A stretch of 64,000 bases of DNA from Adiantum capillus-veneris. Lineage: Eukaryota; Streptophyta; Polypodiopsida; Polypodiales; Pteridaceae. The stretch covers positions 104,979,087 through 105,043,086 of the forward strand of contig CM043966.1 in assembly GCA_014529385.2 (NCBI GenBank), written 5' to 3'. Shown one piece after another: positions 31,773-42,017 of the stretch (position 1 is its first letter; each line of letters opens with the position of its first letter). The notes under the pieces were generated by a model. The model saw nothing but the letters and a program-made list of their open reading frames with translations. It had not been told where the DNA came from and did not search any database. Made by a program: the position numbers and the translations under genes.

Positions 31773-32948
31773 TGTCACGAGGATGTTGCAATTGCTAACT
31801 TGAGTTGTTGGTTTCTTTCCGATGATTTTTGTTTATTTTTTGGGACCCTCTTTTTGAAGTTGCAAATAGCCGGACATTGCATGGTCAGTGTGAAACGGCC
31901 GATGGCTAAGAGTTTCACCCGCAGTCGAGAAGGGCAGGTCACCACGGGTTGGTCGGGCCAATCGGCACTGGAATCCGAGCAGTAAAAGGGTGTCTATGCT
32001 CAATTCAAAGTCATTTAGACCCCTTGCGACACTTATAAGTTGGTGGGTACTAGGGAATTAACTCAAAAGAGACATAAGCGACACATGGCGGCTCCAGATC
32101 ATTCTGCCAGATCTACAGGAAGAGGGGGCGCCCAAATTGAGAGAGGAGGCTGATTTTCTTCATTAAGTGCTATAGTGTGTGTGAGTAGTGGGTGCAGGTG
32201 CTCACAGCTTTAATGGAAAGATTGCCTTCTCCCTTGGTCTATGTAACGCGACGATTTGCTCTCGCGCATCTCTCTCTCCCCTTTGCACATATGGTAATGA
32301 CCCTCTAGTTGGGCTTCTCAAATGACCATGTACAGTTATGGGGGGTTTATGTGTGTTTGCCAAGGCAAGAGCCTTCTGTACGGGAACCGGATAAGCTAAT
32401 TGCTAATCCCCTTCAAGTACACACAGTTCCATCGCGAAGCAATGCGAAATCGGAGAGTTTTCTCGCGTGAAAACTCGTCCGATTTGAAAGGGGACTGTCC
32501 CATTGCGTGCGGGAGCACCTGAGACACGCATAGGCGTGCTCGCTCCGCTCGAAACGGTCCAAAACAGAGAATTACAGCCTGCTGTGTTTTCTGCAGGTTT
32601 AGGGCTTTGCACCTAAACTGCAGGGAATTGCCATGGGAGCCTCGGAAAGGCCTTGGGATGCGTGTACAAGGCAATAGGCACCTAACATTGGCAAAACAGA
32701 AAATTACAGCATGCTGAAATTGACCTACAGCTCGCTAGAAAGCTTCCATACCACAAGGGAAAGTGTCCTTGACGTGTACTTTTGACCTACAGGGATTTTT
32801 TCGCCGCTATGCTGGCGAAATTGGGTCAAAAACCTGAAATTACAGCCATGGACAGGTTTGGACAGCTTGGTGTCGGTTGTTATTTGAAGTGCTTAAAGTT
32901 GTTATGTCTGTTCTTTTCCGTTGCCACGTGGTGCTCGTCCTCGTTACA
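31773..32948 (+). mobile_element. Probable LTR related to LTR-S
   Basis: Begins TGTCACGAGG directly beside the LINE-A fragment and ends GTGCTCGTCCTCGTTACA, close to the end of the 29152-29699 copy (GTGCCCTTCTCGTTACA). The preceding 70 bp are also alike (TTTGAAGTGCTTAAAGTTG versus TTGGAAGTGTTTATAGTTG). The middle carries three loose ATTACAGC..TG repeats. There are no TSDs and the length is long, so the start is tentative. Confidence 0.45.
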
Positions 32949-33082
32949 TACTGTGGATCCCGAGTCTCAGAAGGAGCTATGCCCGGAGTGGCAGATACAT
33001 GTGAAGATGCTGGTGAAGGCAATGGAGAGAAATCGTGCGGAGATGTATCCGCACTCGCGGAGGCATCATGCTGCCGAAAGGA
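32949..33082. other. Unassigned spacer
   Basis: Open on the plus strand (DPESQKELCPEWQIH...) but short and matching nothing I recognise. It may be the beginning of the internal region behind the LTR-like sequence. Confidence 0.3.
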
Positions 33083-33849
33083 GTAATGCCCCTGGCTCTA
33101 TACAAGACACTGATGTGGCGGGTACGCACCATTGAGGGAATGTCTCACATGGTCCACTCCACTATTGGAGTAAAGCAGGGATGCCCCCTATCCCCGACTC
33201 TTTTTGGGATGTATATGGATGAGTTTTCGGACTATGTAGAGCGTCAGGGAGATAGGGGGGCTTCGCTAGCAAGGACATGGATTCCTCTGTTACTATATGC
33301 TGATGATATTGTGCTGATTTCTAACTCCCCAGAGGGGATGCAACGTCATTTGGATGCTCTGCATACATTTGCTCGTGACAGTGGATTGTCTGTCAATCTA
33401 GGGAAAACCAAGGTTATGGTGTTCAACACAACACCACAGTGGGTCAAGAGGTCGGCACCCACATTTATGTATGGCCAGGAGACTGTGGAGTACACAGATT
33501 TATATACCTATCTTGGGGTAGTCTTCGGTGGACTGTTGTTTTCACTAAGGAGAGCATCACAGACTAGACTGACGAGAGCATATGCAGCTTTGGGAGGACT
33601 GGAGAGGATGTGTTCGCAGGTTCAGTTTCAGGAACCACGAACAAAGCTTTGGCTTTTTTTTGACACTCTAGTGACTCCATCTATGCTCTATGGAGTTCAG
33701 GTATGGGGACCCTCAGTACACCACGATGGGAGATCTGGCAACACAAATGGATGGAGATGTATGGAGAGGCCTCTGGTCTCTATGATCGCGCGGATGATTC
33801 GGGCTAAGGTCTCAGTACCACATGAGATTATCCGAGCCGAGCTAGCCGC

Positions 33850-33881
<32 letters not shown>

Positions 33882-34896
33882 CTTTCGTGTGGAGGCATTG
33901 ACAAGGTCAGTTTCCTTTATGCACGGTCTATGGGATCTCCCCAGGGACAAATACGCTCGGCTTGCCCTGGAGTCATCTTGACAACTAGCTCTACAAGGCG
34001 ATACAGCATGTTGGTATGGACAGATGACATCATGGTTTCAGTTGCATGGTCTAACCATGGATAGATTACCTCCGCTTCAATACTCCATGGATGCACCCTC
34101 CCTGTCTCTCACACGGACAAAGATCACCAGACTCATACGTCGGGATCTGATTCAGCTAAATACCAGGAGCACATGGATACAACCGACACAGGAGTTGGGC
34201 ACGAAGATGGCCTTCTATAGAGAGCATCTTCTCCAACTCACGGAGGACGGCTTTGTGACTAGGCTTGCATACATTGATACACACTTATCTCATGGGATAA
34301 GATGCACTATTGGACAGATACGCACATCCTCACGTCAGCTCCAGAACGAGACTAGCCGATTTTAAGGGGTGCCGGCAGGAGCAAGGATATGTCACCTATG
34401 TAACTTAGAGCCAGAGACAGAGCTGCACTACACTTGTCACTGCTTAGCATACTATGAGATACGCGGCCGCCTCCACTGCCTGTTCAGAGAAGGGTTCGAG
34501 CCTTTTTCTAGAGTCATGAGATACAAGGATCAGAAGTGTCTCGGATTGTTCCTGCTAGAGCTGCGCAGACTTAGGGAGAGCTTGCTGAGGACATCAGGGG
34601 AAAGACAGTCTCAGAGACGAATCACAGAGTTCTTTACACCAGACAGAGGAGAGTCAACGAAGCAGTCATTACAGCAGATCTCAGAGCCTACTCATACTAG
34701 AGGTACACTGCTTGACCGAGCCAGCGAACTTGGCAGATCCAGATGTCCACGACCTCGGGGGGTCCCCCACTACCGACAAAGGCTGCAACAGAAGATACAG
34801 ATCACTCTAGCTCGACATACAAGACGCCCAACGAGAGTTCTGACCATGGAGGAGGTCGATGAGATCCGACAACGACCGATGAGAGATTTTATATGA
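33083..34896 (+). pseudogene. LINE-A copy 5 pol: RT palm to C-terminal zinc finger
   Basis: VHSTIGVKQGCPLSPTLFGM, LLLYADDIVLISNSPEGMQ (catalytic YADD), DSGLSVNLGKTKVMVFNTTP, YTDLYTYLGVVFGG, SQVQFQEPRTKLWLF. One extra T near 33661 (TTTTTTT) is tolerated in the frame given. A 30-nt C run at 33853-33882 then breaks it. The rest (34024-34365 and 34369-34896, separated by TAA) gives TSWFQLHGLTMDRLPPLQYS, SHGIRCTIGQIRTSSRQLQ, the zinc finger CHLCNLEPETELHYTCHC, and MEEVDEIRQRPMRDFI. Confidence 0.88.
33853..33882 (+). repeat. Poly-C run (30 nt) in LINE-A coding region
   Basis: It sits at the same codons (after RAELA, before the TTSWFQ part) where copy 1 has only CGCCCCCCCAC at about 4260. It is a local expansion of a C-rich seed. 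Confidence 0.9.
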
Positions 34897-35083
34897 ACCC
34901 ACAACCCCCCCCCCACACACACACCGCGCCCCCTATTTCCTTTCTCCTTAGTGTTTTAGTGTTTGTTCTTTGTAACTTGGTAACTTTGTAATTTCCGTAC
35001 TCAAACATGGTATCAGATTCACCAATTGTAACTTTTTGGTCTCATAAGTCATTTTGGCCTTTTGAAGACGTTAATACAACATT

Positions 35084-35087
<4 letters not shown>

Positions 35088-35164
<77 letters not shown>
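35088..35164 (+). repeat. (CT)n microsatellite, LINE-A tail
   Basis: Joins CATTTCAT of the LINE-A 3' end without spacer, as at 5471. Confidence 0.95.
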
Positions 35165-35167
<3 letters not shown>

Positions 35168-35412
35168 CTTATGCCACCTCTTTATATAACCTACTCTATT
35201 GATCACCTCTTCCCACACCACCCGAGCCAAGGTCCCTACATTTCGATTTCTTCACATCACCCATGGTAGAACAAGCTATATGGAAAGTCAAAAGGGGGAA
35301 GGCAACCGATCACACAGGTATACGAGGCGAGTATTTCATACATGCAAATCCACAAGTTCCTCCTTTCCTTGTGCACCTATTCAATAGGGCATTGGTTGAG
35401 GGGTTTCAACCT

Positions 35413-35415
<3 letters not shown>

Positions 35416-35502
<87 letters not shown>
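35416..35502 (+). repeat. (CT)n microsatellite within LINE-B
   Basis: 87 bp of CT followed by a short AC run. It joins two coding segments that would be about 1 kb apart in an intact element, so it marks a deletion or internal junction. Confidence 0.95.
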
Positions 35503-35511
<9 letters not shown>

Positions 35512-36307
35512 TCTAGTTGCCTACAATGTGTGTACAAACACCATATATGCTCCTATTTCTTAAGTCAGGATCTCTTTCAACTGAAGTTATAGGCATGGAA
35601 AGGGTTGTGCAGTACATGATAAAGATGCATCAAAACCCCTCACATCGACCTCCTCCAATTGCATGGGAAGCAAGCAAAAGAGTTCAAAAGACGCATAAAA
35701 GCAAGATCTTGAGCACGAGATGGATGCAAGACATAAAGAAGTGGTTTGGGAGATGGGATGCATTACACTTGCTACATGATGCCTCAACAGACTCCCAAGT
35801 GAAGGAAGCTTTTCTACAACATCAATGTATTACAGTTTGGGAGGAATCTGGTGGGTCATGCTTCACACATTACACCACCATATTGCCCCCAACTACAAAA
35901 GCATGTTCTTCGCTGAAAGAGGAAACCGTACTATCCCCTTGTCATTCATACGCACTATCGCAGCTATTTAGCTTAGCTCCCACTCCCTTCGATACGAGAC
36001 AGGGCGTTGGAGCAATGGAAAAGAGTGAAATCAATTGTGCACATTATGCTCACTGCAAGTTCCAAAGTCTGAGAACCACACACTACTGAGTGCTCAGCTT
36101 TTGGTCACATCCGAACTTGCTTCCCCTAAATTTTTAGCCATGACTTAGACCTACACACTTTCCTCTCCCAACCAGAGTGTGGGCACTCCATTGCAAATCT
36201 CATTGCCACATTTTTGGAGCATCGAGAATCACTCATCAGCCGCACACATACTACATCACATGTAACTTTGGTCCCATAGTTCATATCTGATCTCCGAGGA
36301 CGAAAAT

Positions 36308-36312
<5 letters not shown>

Positions 36313-36389
<77 letters not shown>
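36313..36389 (+). repeat. (CT)n microsatellite, LINE-B tail
   Basis: 77 bp of CT directly after ...GACGAAAATAAAAT, the diverged LINE-A/B terminus. Confidence 0.95.
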
Positions 36390-36391
<2 letters not shown>

Positions 36392-36622
36392 GATAGAGCT
36401 ACCTTGAGTGCATATCATGCTTCTAAACACTTTGCATGTAATTTGCAACCTGAGCCCCTAGCAATAGAGCTCCACCCTCCATCACGATCAACAATCATTG
36501 TACACATCATAATCACCAGTATATTTTAGCTACAGTCTTTACTTTCCTTTTTGGGGTGACATAGGATATGTACATTGATTTGCCATTCCCTACAGTACGA
36601 CTGTATTGTACAGGCATCCGTA

Positions 36623-36678
<56 letters not shown>

Positions 36679-36957
36679 TAACTGGGGTATATTGGAGTTT
36701 TGGGGTTGGTGGGGATGTTTTTTTTTGCGGCCATTTGTGTGAACGCACTTATAGGGCTTTAAGGCGCTTGTAAACCCCTATTAAATTGAATACAAAGAGA
36801 ATATCATCTTGTTATTTCGATAAAACTATCATCTATGATTGACTACCATCCACTGCGTAATCAAAATTGCAGGTGTTCTAGATCAAAGTCGAGGTGCCCA
36901 TAGGATCACGAGCCAGTTCTTGTCATCTTCATTACATCTCCACTGCCACCTTTGACA
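36390..36957 (+). mobile_element. Left part of an LTR retrotransposon (LTR, start undefined)
   Basis: It ends ...CCACCTTTGACA immediately before a perfect initiator-tRNA PBS, as an LTR should. The last 200 bp are U5-like. A (TG)24 run lies at 36626-36673 and a T run at 36719-36726. I could not find the TG start or a second copy of this LTR in the window. Confidence 0.5.
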
Positions 36958-36970
36958 TGGTATCAGAGCC
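36958..36970 (+). other. Primer-binding site for initiator tRNA-Met
   Basis: TGGTATCAGAGCC follows the terminal CA of the LTR with no gap. It is the canonical plant LTR-retrotransposon PBS. Confidence 0.8.
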
Positions 36971-37263
36971 CTCTGGTGATACGACCACCTTGAATGCTAG
37001 GATTTGGCTAATCCAATGCTGTTTTGGACATAATTGAGACACAAGAAGCTTGCTGTTTTTTCCTAGTTTCTCCAAGTTTGGGGCAGATTTGGGTACGTGG
37101 AGGCCTTGGATCCTCGTCTACGACTTACTTGTCTTTACTCCTAATTACCACGACCTCTCTTCAACGAGGGGAAACCGATGGAGGCTTCAAGATGTGTAGC
37201 AGTGCTGGATTGCTTTGGTTTTCCCAGATGGAGTCATGTTACCTTGCCTTTCCGGAAGGGGAG
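36971..37263 (+). other. Start of the internal region of the LTR element, no ORF recognised
   Basis: It resembles a leader between PBS and gag. No coding domain is seen before the gag-only element begins at 37264. Confidence 0.4.
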
Positions 37264-37384
37264 TGTAAGGTACAGCAGAAGTGAATGTTGAACTTTACTC
37301 AAGAGAAAGCCTTTCGTTCCTTTAGTGAGAGTGCAAATGATCACAAACAAAGTGAATGACACTGTGAATGAAGGTGATGAGACT

Positions 37385-37449
<65 letters not shown>

Positions 37450-37594
37450 ATACGACACCAGAATGTTGTAAAAACCTCCTCCAAGGGTCCCACTCTCTAT
37501 GACGAGAGGTCTATGCTATTGATTGCACAAATCTGGTACAATGATCTGGAAGTAGCTTGTCCACGTACACATAGGGTTAGATGTGTACATGACA
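37264..37594 (-). repeat. 3' LTR (331 bp) with expanded GA tract
   Basis: Aligns to both ends of the 997-bp 5' LTR but lacks about 650 bp from its middle. It has a 57-bp GA tract at 37388-37444 where the 5' LTR has only GAGAGATAGAGAGAGAAG. Confidence 0.85.
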
Positions 37595-37605
37595 TCCCCT
37601 CCTTT

Positions 37606-38713
37606 TCAAAGTGAGGTACTAGTACCGAACTGTATGGCGTCGAGGAAGATCGCCAACAAGGTCTGCAATCCTGGAAAGGACTCTTCACCGGCCCACTCTG
37701 ATACGTGGGTCATGCGATACTTGAACTTCGTAAAGGTCTGCAAAGCTTGCTTCTTTGGGCCGCGCCGAACGCGATACAAAGTCATCTGTGGCTCCTTCGA
37801 TGCTTCAACTTCGTCCATAGTCATGCGTCTAGCTTCTTCAAGAATCTCCGAGCTTGAAACCACTTCCAACACAAAAACATGAACATACCCATTCCTTGTA
37901 AAGTGACTGGAAAATACTATTCCTTCGAAAAAACTGTGCATGCAATGCAAATGAACATATAGACGGAGTGCCAAACCGTTCATCAAACACACGCAAACAA
38001 TGGGGTCAAATCTTGACTTTCTGATCTAAATCAATCAACTGTGGCAAATCACAATGGAAATGTCGATGCTTGATGCTCGATCTTTCTTGTGCTCTTTCTG
38101 AAACTGTGTCATGCCAAGGAAGAAACAGGGAATGTGAATTCCTTGAATGCAAACTTTTCAGCTTTTCATGAGTAATCCACAGACATCCGTGCTCATTCAT
38201 GAGTGAATCGTGCTCAGCGTACAATATGTCATGCCTGTGAAAAGGGATCACATAAGGACGGTGCCTAAAATACAAGAAAGCATCATGAATGAAACACTCG
38301 AACAATGCGTGCTGACTAATCATTCGTACACATAATACTTCCTGTGGAGGTTCTTTGGACCTCAACTCGAGAGCCACGATCGGTTCTTCGTGATCGATCG
38401 TATCTGCAACGAGGTTAGCTTCAGTAGACAAAGTATCAACTAAACCATCATCCTTGTGAACAATCACATCATTATCCTACAAATCATCATGCTCGTGAGT
38501 AATCACATCATCATCATGTGTGTCATGCTTTGGACAAGAAGAGACTGTGAGATTCTCCTTTTCCGAATTCTTTTCAATCTTCGCCTGCACACTAGAAATG
38601 AGAGATGAAGAATAAACAACTTGCTCTCCACGAATAACAAGGAGAGAGTCACTTTTTGCATTGAAAGTAAACGTATTTTCCGCCCAATCAATGAGAGGGT
38701 TATGCTCACGAAA
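37606..38713 (-). pseudogene. Unrecognised coding-like region and pol C-terminal remnant
   Basis: After the protease the frame continues with stops. A 153-codon open stretch (38467-38006: DTIDHEEPIVALELRSKEPP...) matches nothing I know. The last open part (37992-37606) includes EILEEARRMTMDEVEASKEP and YRVRRGPKKQAL and stops 12 bp before the LTR, a position expected for the polyprotein end. No RT, RNase H or integrase motif is present. Confidence 0.45.
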
Positions 38714-40558
38714 TCATCGAATGCGCAAAAGCATATCACATCCTGAAAGAGGACAGACTACAAATTTCCTGCGGAACGACACTTGTTGAATAGTGAACAG
38801 GCACTCTTGCGTTATGAGAGAGTCCATACCAGACACCTCGAAAGGAGATGTCTTGCGAACCTCCAAGCGGGCTCTTTCGACAAGAGAGTCACTAATCAAA
38901 TCATGCATACTGCCTAGGTCAAACAATATGACAAAACGCTGACACTTTACATGACCATAACACTTAATAAGAGACTCATCAATGGGAGGATCATGAGAGA
39001 CTTGGGTCACACTCGTGTTCTCATTTATTGCATTGACAGAGGAAGTGGGTTCTATGGGTTCTTTAAAGTCATTAGATTCAAGTTTAGGACATGTTCTTCT
39101 TATGTGACCCTTGATGTGACAATGAAAACAACGACCTTCCTTAGAATCAATGCTTTGTTCTTCCGACGTGATGTATCCTCCTAAAATGCCTTGTTCTGCC
39201 TTTTCATCTAGAGTGAGCTTAGGTTTAGCAATTGTGTTAGCTTTACCCTTAGGTTCATTTGGAGAGTTCTTTTCTGAGAGACTATTGGAAGATTGGTTAG
39301 AAGAGTTACCGCTCTTACCGTTCTTACCATTCTTAGGATTCTGAGAAGTCTGGGAGGTACTTTGAGACGACTTGTTTTCCTTAGGCTTACGCTTGTTGTG
39401 CTTCATCTCTTGGGAGAGAGCAATAGCTACCGCCTTGTTGAGATCCGCGGGATCGAAGACTTCTACATGAAACTTGATATATTCGACCAACCCAAAAAGA
39501 AAAGCCTCTTTGCGTTCATCATCCGATTTGCATAATTGGGTGCCGAGCTGCAAAACACAGTTAGAAAAAGACATGACTGGCATACCATTCTGCTTGAGAT
39601 TACGCCAATCCTCTTTCAACCGGGGTAGGTATTGTGATGGCATAAACCGCGCCTTGAGCTTGTCTTGGAAGTCGGCCCAATTGAATGAAAGGGACGCGTC
39701 TTCATCGGCCTCCTCTAGGTGCGCGGCCAACTGTGCCTCTTGCCACGCGTGGTACCAATTCATTACATCACCGGCAAGGTACATGGCTATCATCAAAACC
39801 TTGCTATTGCTTGTCTTCTTAGTTATCGCAAAATAAGCATTAAATTGCTGCAACCAAGAATGAACAACAGTAGCATCCATCTTACCATCATACTTATTGA
39901 AAGTCTACTTCTCTGTGACTGGGTTGTTAGAGTACAAATCTCGGCTTGCACCACTTGATGAACCACCAACATCTTTGGCCGGCTCGGACATCGAGGTGAG
40001 AATCTGTCGGACCAACTCTTACATGCGTAGGTCTCTCTATATCTCACGCTCGGCCTCCAAGGCCGCTCGTCTTTCTTCGGCTGCTTCGCACGCTTCCTCA
40101 CGCTCACGCTCAATAGCTGCCTATCTTGCTTCGACCGCCAAGCGCGCTTGCTCACGCTCAACAGCTGTCTGTCTTGCTTCGGCTGCCAAGCGTGCTTGAT
40201 CGTGCTTACGCTCCAAAGCTTACTTTCTTTTTGCTTTTCATTCTTAACGTTCCTCGGCCGCCAATCGTGCTTCGCGATCCAAGGCTTCTTGTCTGTGTTG
40301 GCGTTCACGCTCCACGGCTTCCTGTCGTTCTGCTTTTCTTTCTTGGTGTGCCATCGCAACGCGATACGCTTCTTGTTGTTGTGTCATCATGTCCATCATC
40401 GACTTGACCAAAGCCTCCATAGGATTTGGTGCAAATCGTGGCGTAAATGGGGAAGGGGGAGGGTCAGAAAAACCTCCTCGTGGGGAAAATTCTTCTTCAA
40501 CTTCTTCATGCTCACCACCTTCATGCAAAGTATCCATTCCACTACGGGTGATGACCAT
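38714..40558 (-). pseudogene. Gypsy gag with coiled-coil N-terminus, zinc knuckle and protease
   Basis: The likely start MVITRSGMDTLHEGG is at 40558. An acidic/Pro stretch follows, then a Glu/Arg/Ala-rich heptad-like repeat (ERQEAVERERQHRQEALDRE, LAAEARQTAVEREQARL). Then GGSSSGASRDLY leads into the gag core (TVVHSWLQQFNAYFAITKKT, MYLAGDVMNWYHAW, FMPSQYLPRLKEDWRNLKQN). A Ser/Asn/Lys linker and the CCHC knuckle CFHCHIKGHIRRTCP follow. The protease reads FVILFDLGSMHDLIS (D-L-G for D-S/T-G) and ends GCDMLLRIR. Several CAA/CAG-to-stop changes in the coiled coil. Open from 39880 to 38714. Confidence 0.8.
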
Positions 40559-41007
40559 CCACTGAAGTCGTGGGTTCTTAAGTTCACGAGGAACTTGGGT
40601 TCTTGTGGTTCTTGGTTCTTGGGTTCTTGAGGGTCTTGAGGTGCTTGAGTTCTTGAGGTTCTTCTTTCGCTTACAATCTGTGTTAGAGAGGGATCTTCTC
40701 TTCACCCGAGCTCTTCTCTTTTCTGCGGGCGCACCCCATGGCGGCCTTGTGCTCACACCAAGGTTGATTTTTCCCACCTCATGTCGATTGGCCGGCCACT
40801 TAGTGCACGGTCCGCTCTCAATGAGTGAAAAGAGAAACAAGGGCAGGCCGGACAAGCCCTTCTTTCTTGGGTTTCCTGTCACTCTTCAAAAACACAATTA
40901 GAAATCGACACGCCCAAGAGGTCTTGGGTTACGTGCGACCGCAATAAGCAAAAAAACTAATGTAGTTCTTGTGGTTCTTTCCTTGAGTGATACAAAACAC
41001 TGCCAAA

Positions 41008-41019
41008 GCTCTGATACCA
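41008..41019 (-). other. Primer-binding site (initiator tRNA-Met)
   Basis: The minus strand reads TGGTATCAGAGC one base from the 5' LTR end. Perfect canonical site. Confidence 0.88.
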
Positions 41020-41020
41020 A

Positions 41021-42017
41021 TGTAAGGTGCAGTGGAAGTGAATGTTGAACTTTGCTCAAGATGAGTGTTCCAAACTGTGCTCCAGGTTCCTTTTACTTAC
41101 GGAAGGGAGAGCCTTCCGTTCCATTAATGAGAGAGTGCAATGGACACAAACAAAGTGGTGAACACTGTGAATGAAGGTGCAAACACTGAGAGATAGAGAG
41201 AGAAGAATACGACGCCAAACAAGTTGTCAAACCCTCCTCCGAAGGCCCTTCTCCCGGTAGCGAGAGAAGTCTATGCTATTGATTGCACAAATTGGTACAA
41301 GATGCTGATGCAAACTCGTGAAGCTTATGATGCAATGTTTGTCTAGGTTGGGGATGACGGTGACGACGAGAGCGGCGACGACGACGACGGCTGAAAATTC
41401 TATCTTCTGGCTGATCCTCTATCTGTTGGAAACGCTGAATTTGCTGCTGTAAAAACCGCTATGGATCCTGGCTGAAAACGCTGTTATCATTGGCTGAAAA
41501 ACGTTGTGGACAGCGGATGAAAACGCCAGTGGATAAATGCTGAAAACGCTGGGCTTTATTGCTGAAAAACGCTGGGTTTTGACTTGTTGGAGGTATACTC
41601 CAAGACTCCATCCACATACAAGCTTTTCATATAGTTGACTGCAAAGTAACTTGCTTGTGCACTTCCTCCTCTTCTGCCAGACTTCACTAGCACTAGGTTT
41701 CCTTTTATATGTGATTGGCTCAATTGCCCTATCCAGTTCCCAACAAAAGTCACTTAAAAATAATAAGTGAAAAATGGCTAAAATAAGGAAAATAGGTTCT
41801 GTGCACTGGAAAATGCTCTTGATGGATTCTGATGGTAATGTTGATGATCATGTTGTGTGCAACTAGAGGATATGCATCTACTCTAAGTGCCTGGGCATGC
41901 ACGGTCTGCGAACAGACTCACAAAAGTGCCAGCTAAGCTAGGCTAACTGAACTGAATTGAACCCATGTCATGAAGTAGCTTGTTCACGTACACATAGGGT
42001 TAGATGTGCACATGACA
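41021..42017 (-). repeat. 5' LTR (997 bp)
   Basis: Shares about 330 bp with the 3' LTR. The extra middle part (roughly 41305-41970) contains an irregular array of GCTGAAAACGCT motifs (41390-41580) and a GACGACGACG run. It is either an insertion here or a deletion in the other LTR. Confidence 0.8.

Larger units (their letters stand above)
33083..35164 (+). mobile_element. LINE-A copy 5, 5'-truncated, with CT tail
   Basis: It starts within the RT (ALYKTLMWRVRTIEG), keeps the YADD block, and continues to the C-terminal stop at 34896. A 3'UTR ends TTTTGAAGACGTTAATACAA, CATTTCAT, then 77 bp of CT. It is the best-preserved RT palm of the LINE-A family here. Confidence 0.88.
35165..36389 (+). mobile_element. 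LINE-B copy with internal and terminal CT tracts
   Basis: The first part reads MVEQAIWKVKRGKATDHTGI, HANPQVPPFLVHLFNRAL, homologous to the RT start of LINE-A (MVKKAIDRMKTGRAYDHDGL). An 87-bp CT tract (35416-35502) then replaces most of the RT. From 35517 an open stretch (MERVVQYMIKMHQNPSHRPP, SKILSTRWMQDIKKWFGRW) and a frameshifted zinc-finger-like CTLC..ENHTLLS end the protein. The 3' end GTAACTTTGGTCCCATAG..GACGAAAATAAAAT runs into CT at 36313. Confidence 0.65.
37264..42017 (-). mobile_element. Gypsy-type element with gag/protease but no RT, unequal LTRs
   Basis: Both ends read TGTCATG...CTTACA on the minus strand. The 5' LTR is 41021-42017 (997 bp) and the 3' LTR is 37264-37594 (331 bp). 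A PBS abuts the 5' LTR and the PPT AAAAGGAGGGGA abuts the 3' LTR. The interior holds a long gag, a protease end, unrecognised sequence, and a terminal piece resembling the end of a gypsy polyprotein. RT, RNase H and integrase are not seen. No TSD (GGGAG left, CTTAT right). Confidence 0.8.

Noticed and set aside
32396-32674. Minus-strand ORF of 92 codons
   Set aside because: It sits inside an LTR-like sequence, with another ORF of similar length in an overlapping frame; no motif.
35517-36089. 190-codon ORF as a possible host gene
   Set aside because: It lies between LINE RT sequence and a LINE 3' end with CT tail and continues into a zinc-finger-like LINE terminus, so it belongs to LINE-B.
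39823-40359. Lys/Arg-rich 178-codon minus-strand ORF
   Set aside because: It is the alternate frame of the coiled-coil gag N-terminus; the correct frame reads Glu/Arg/Ala heptads into the gag core.
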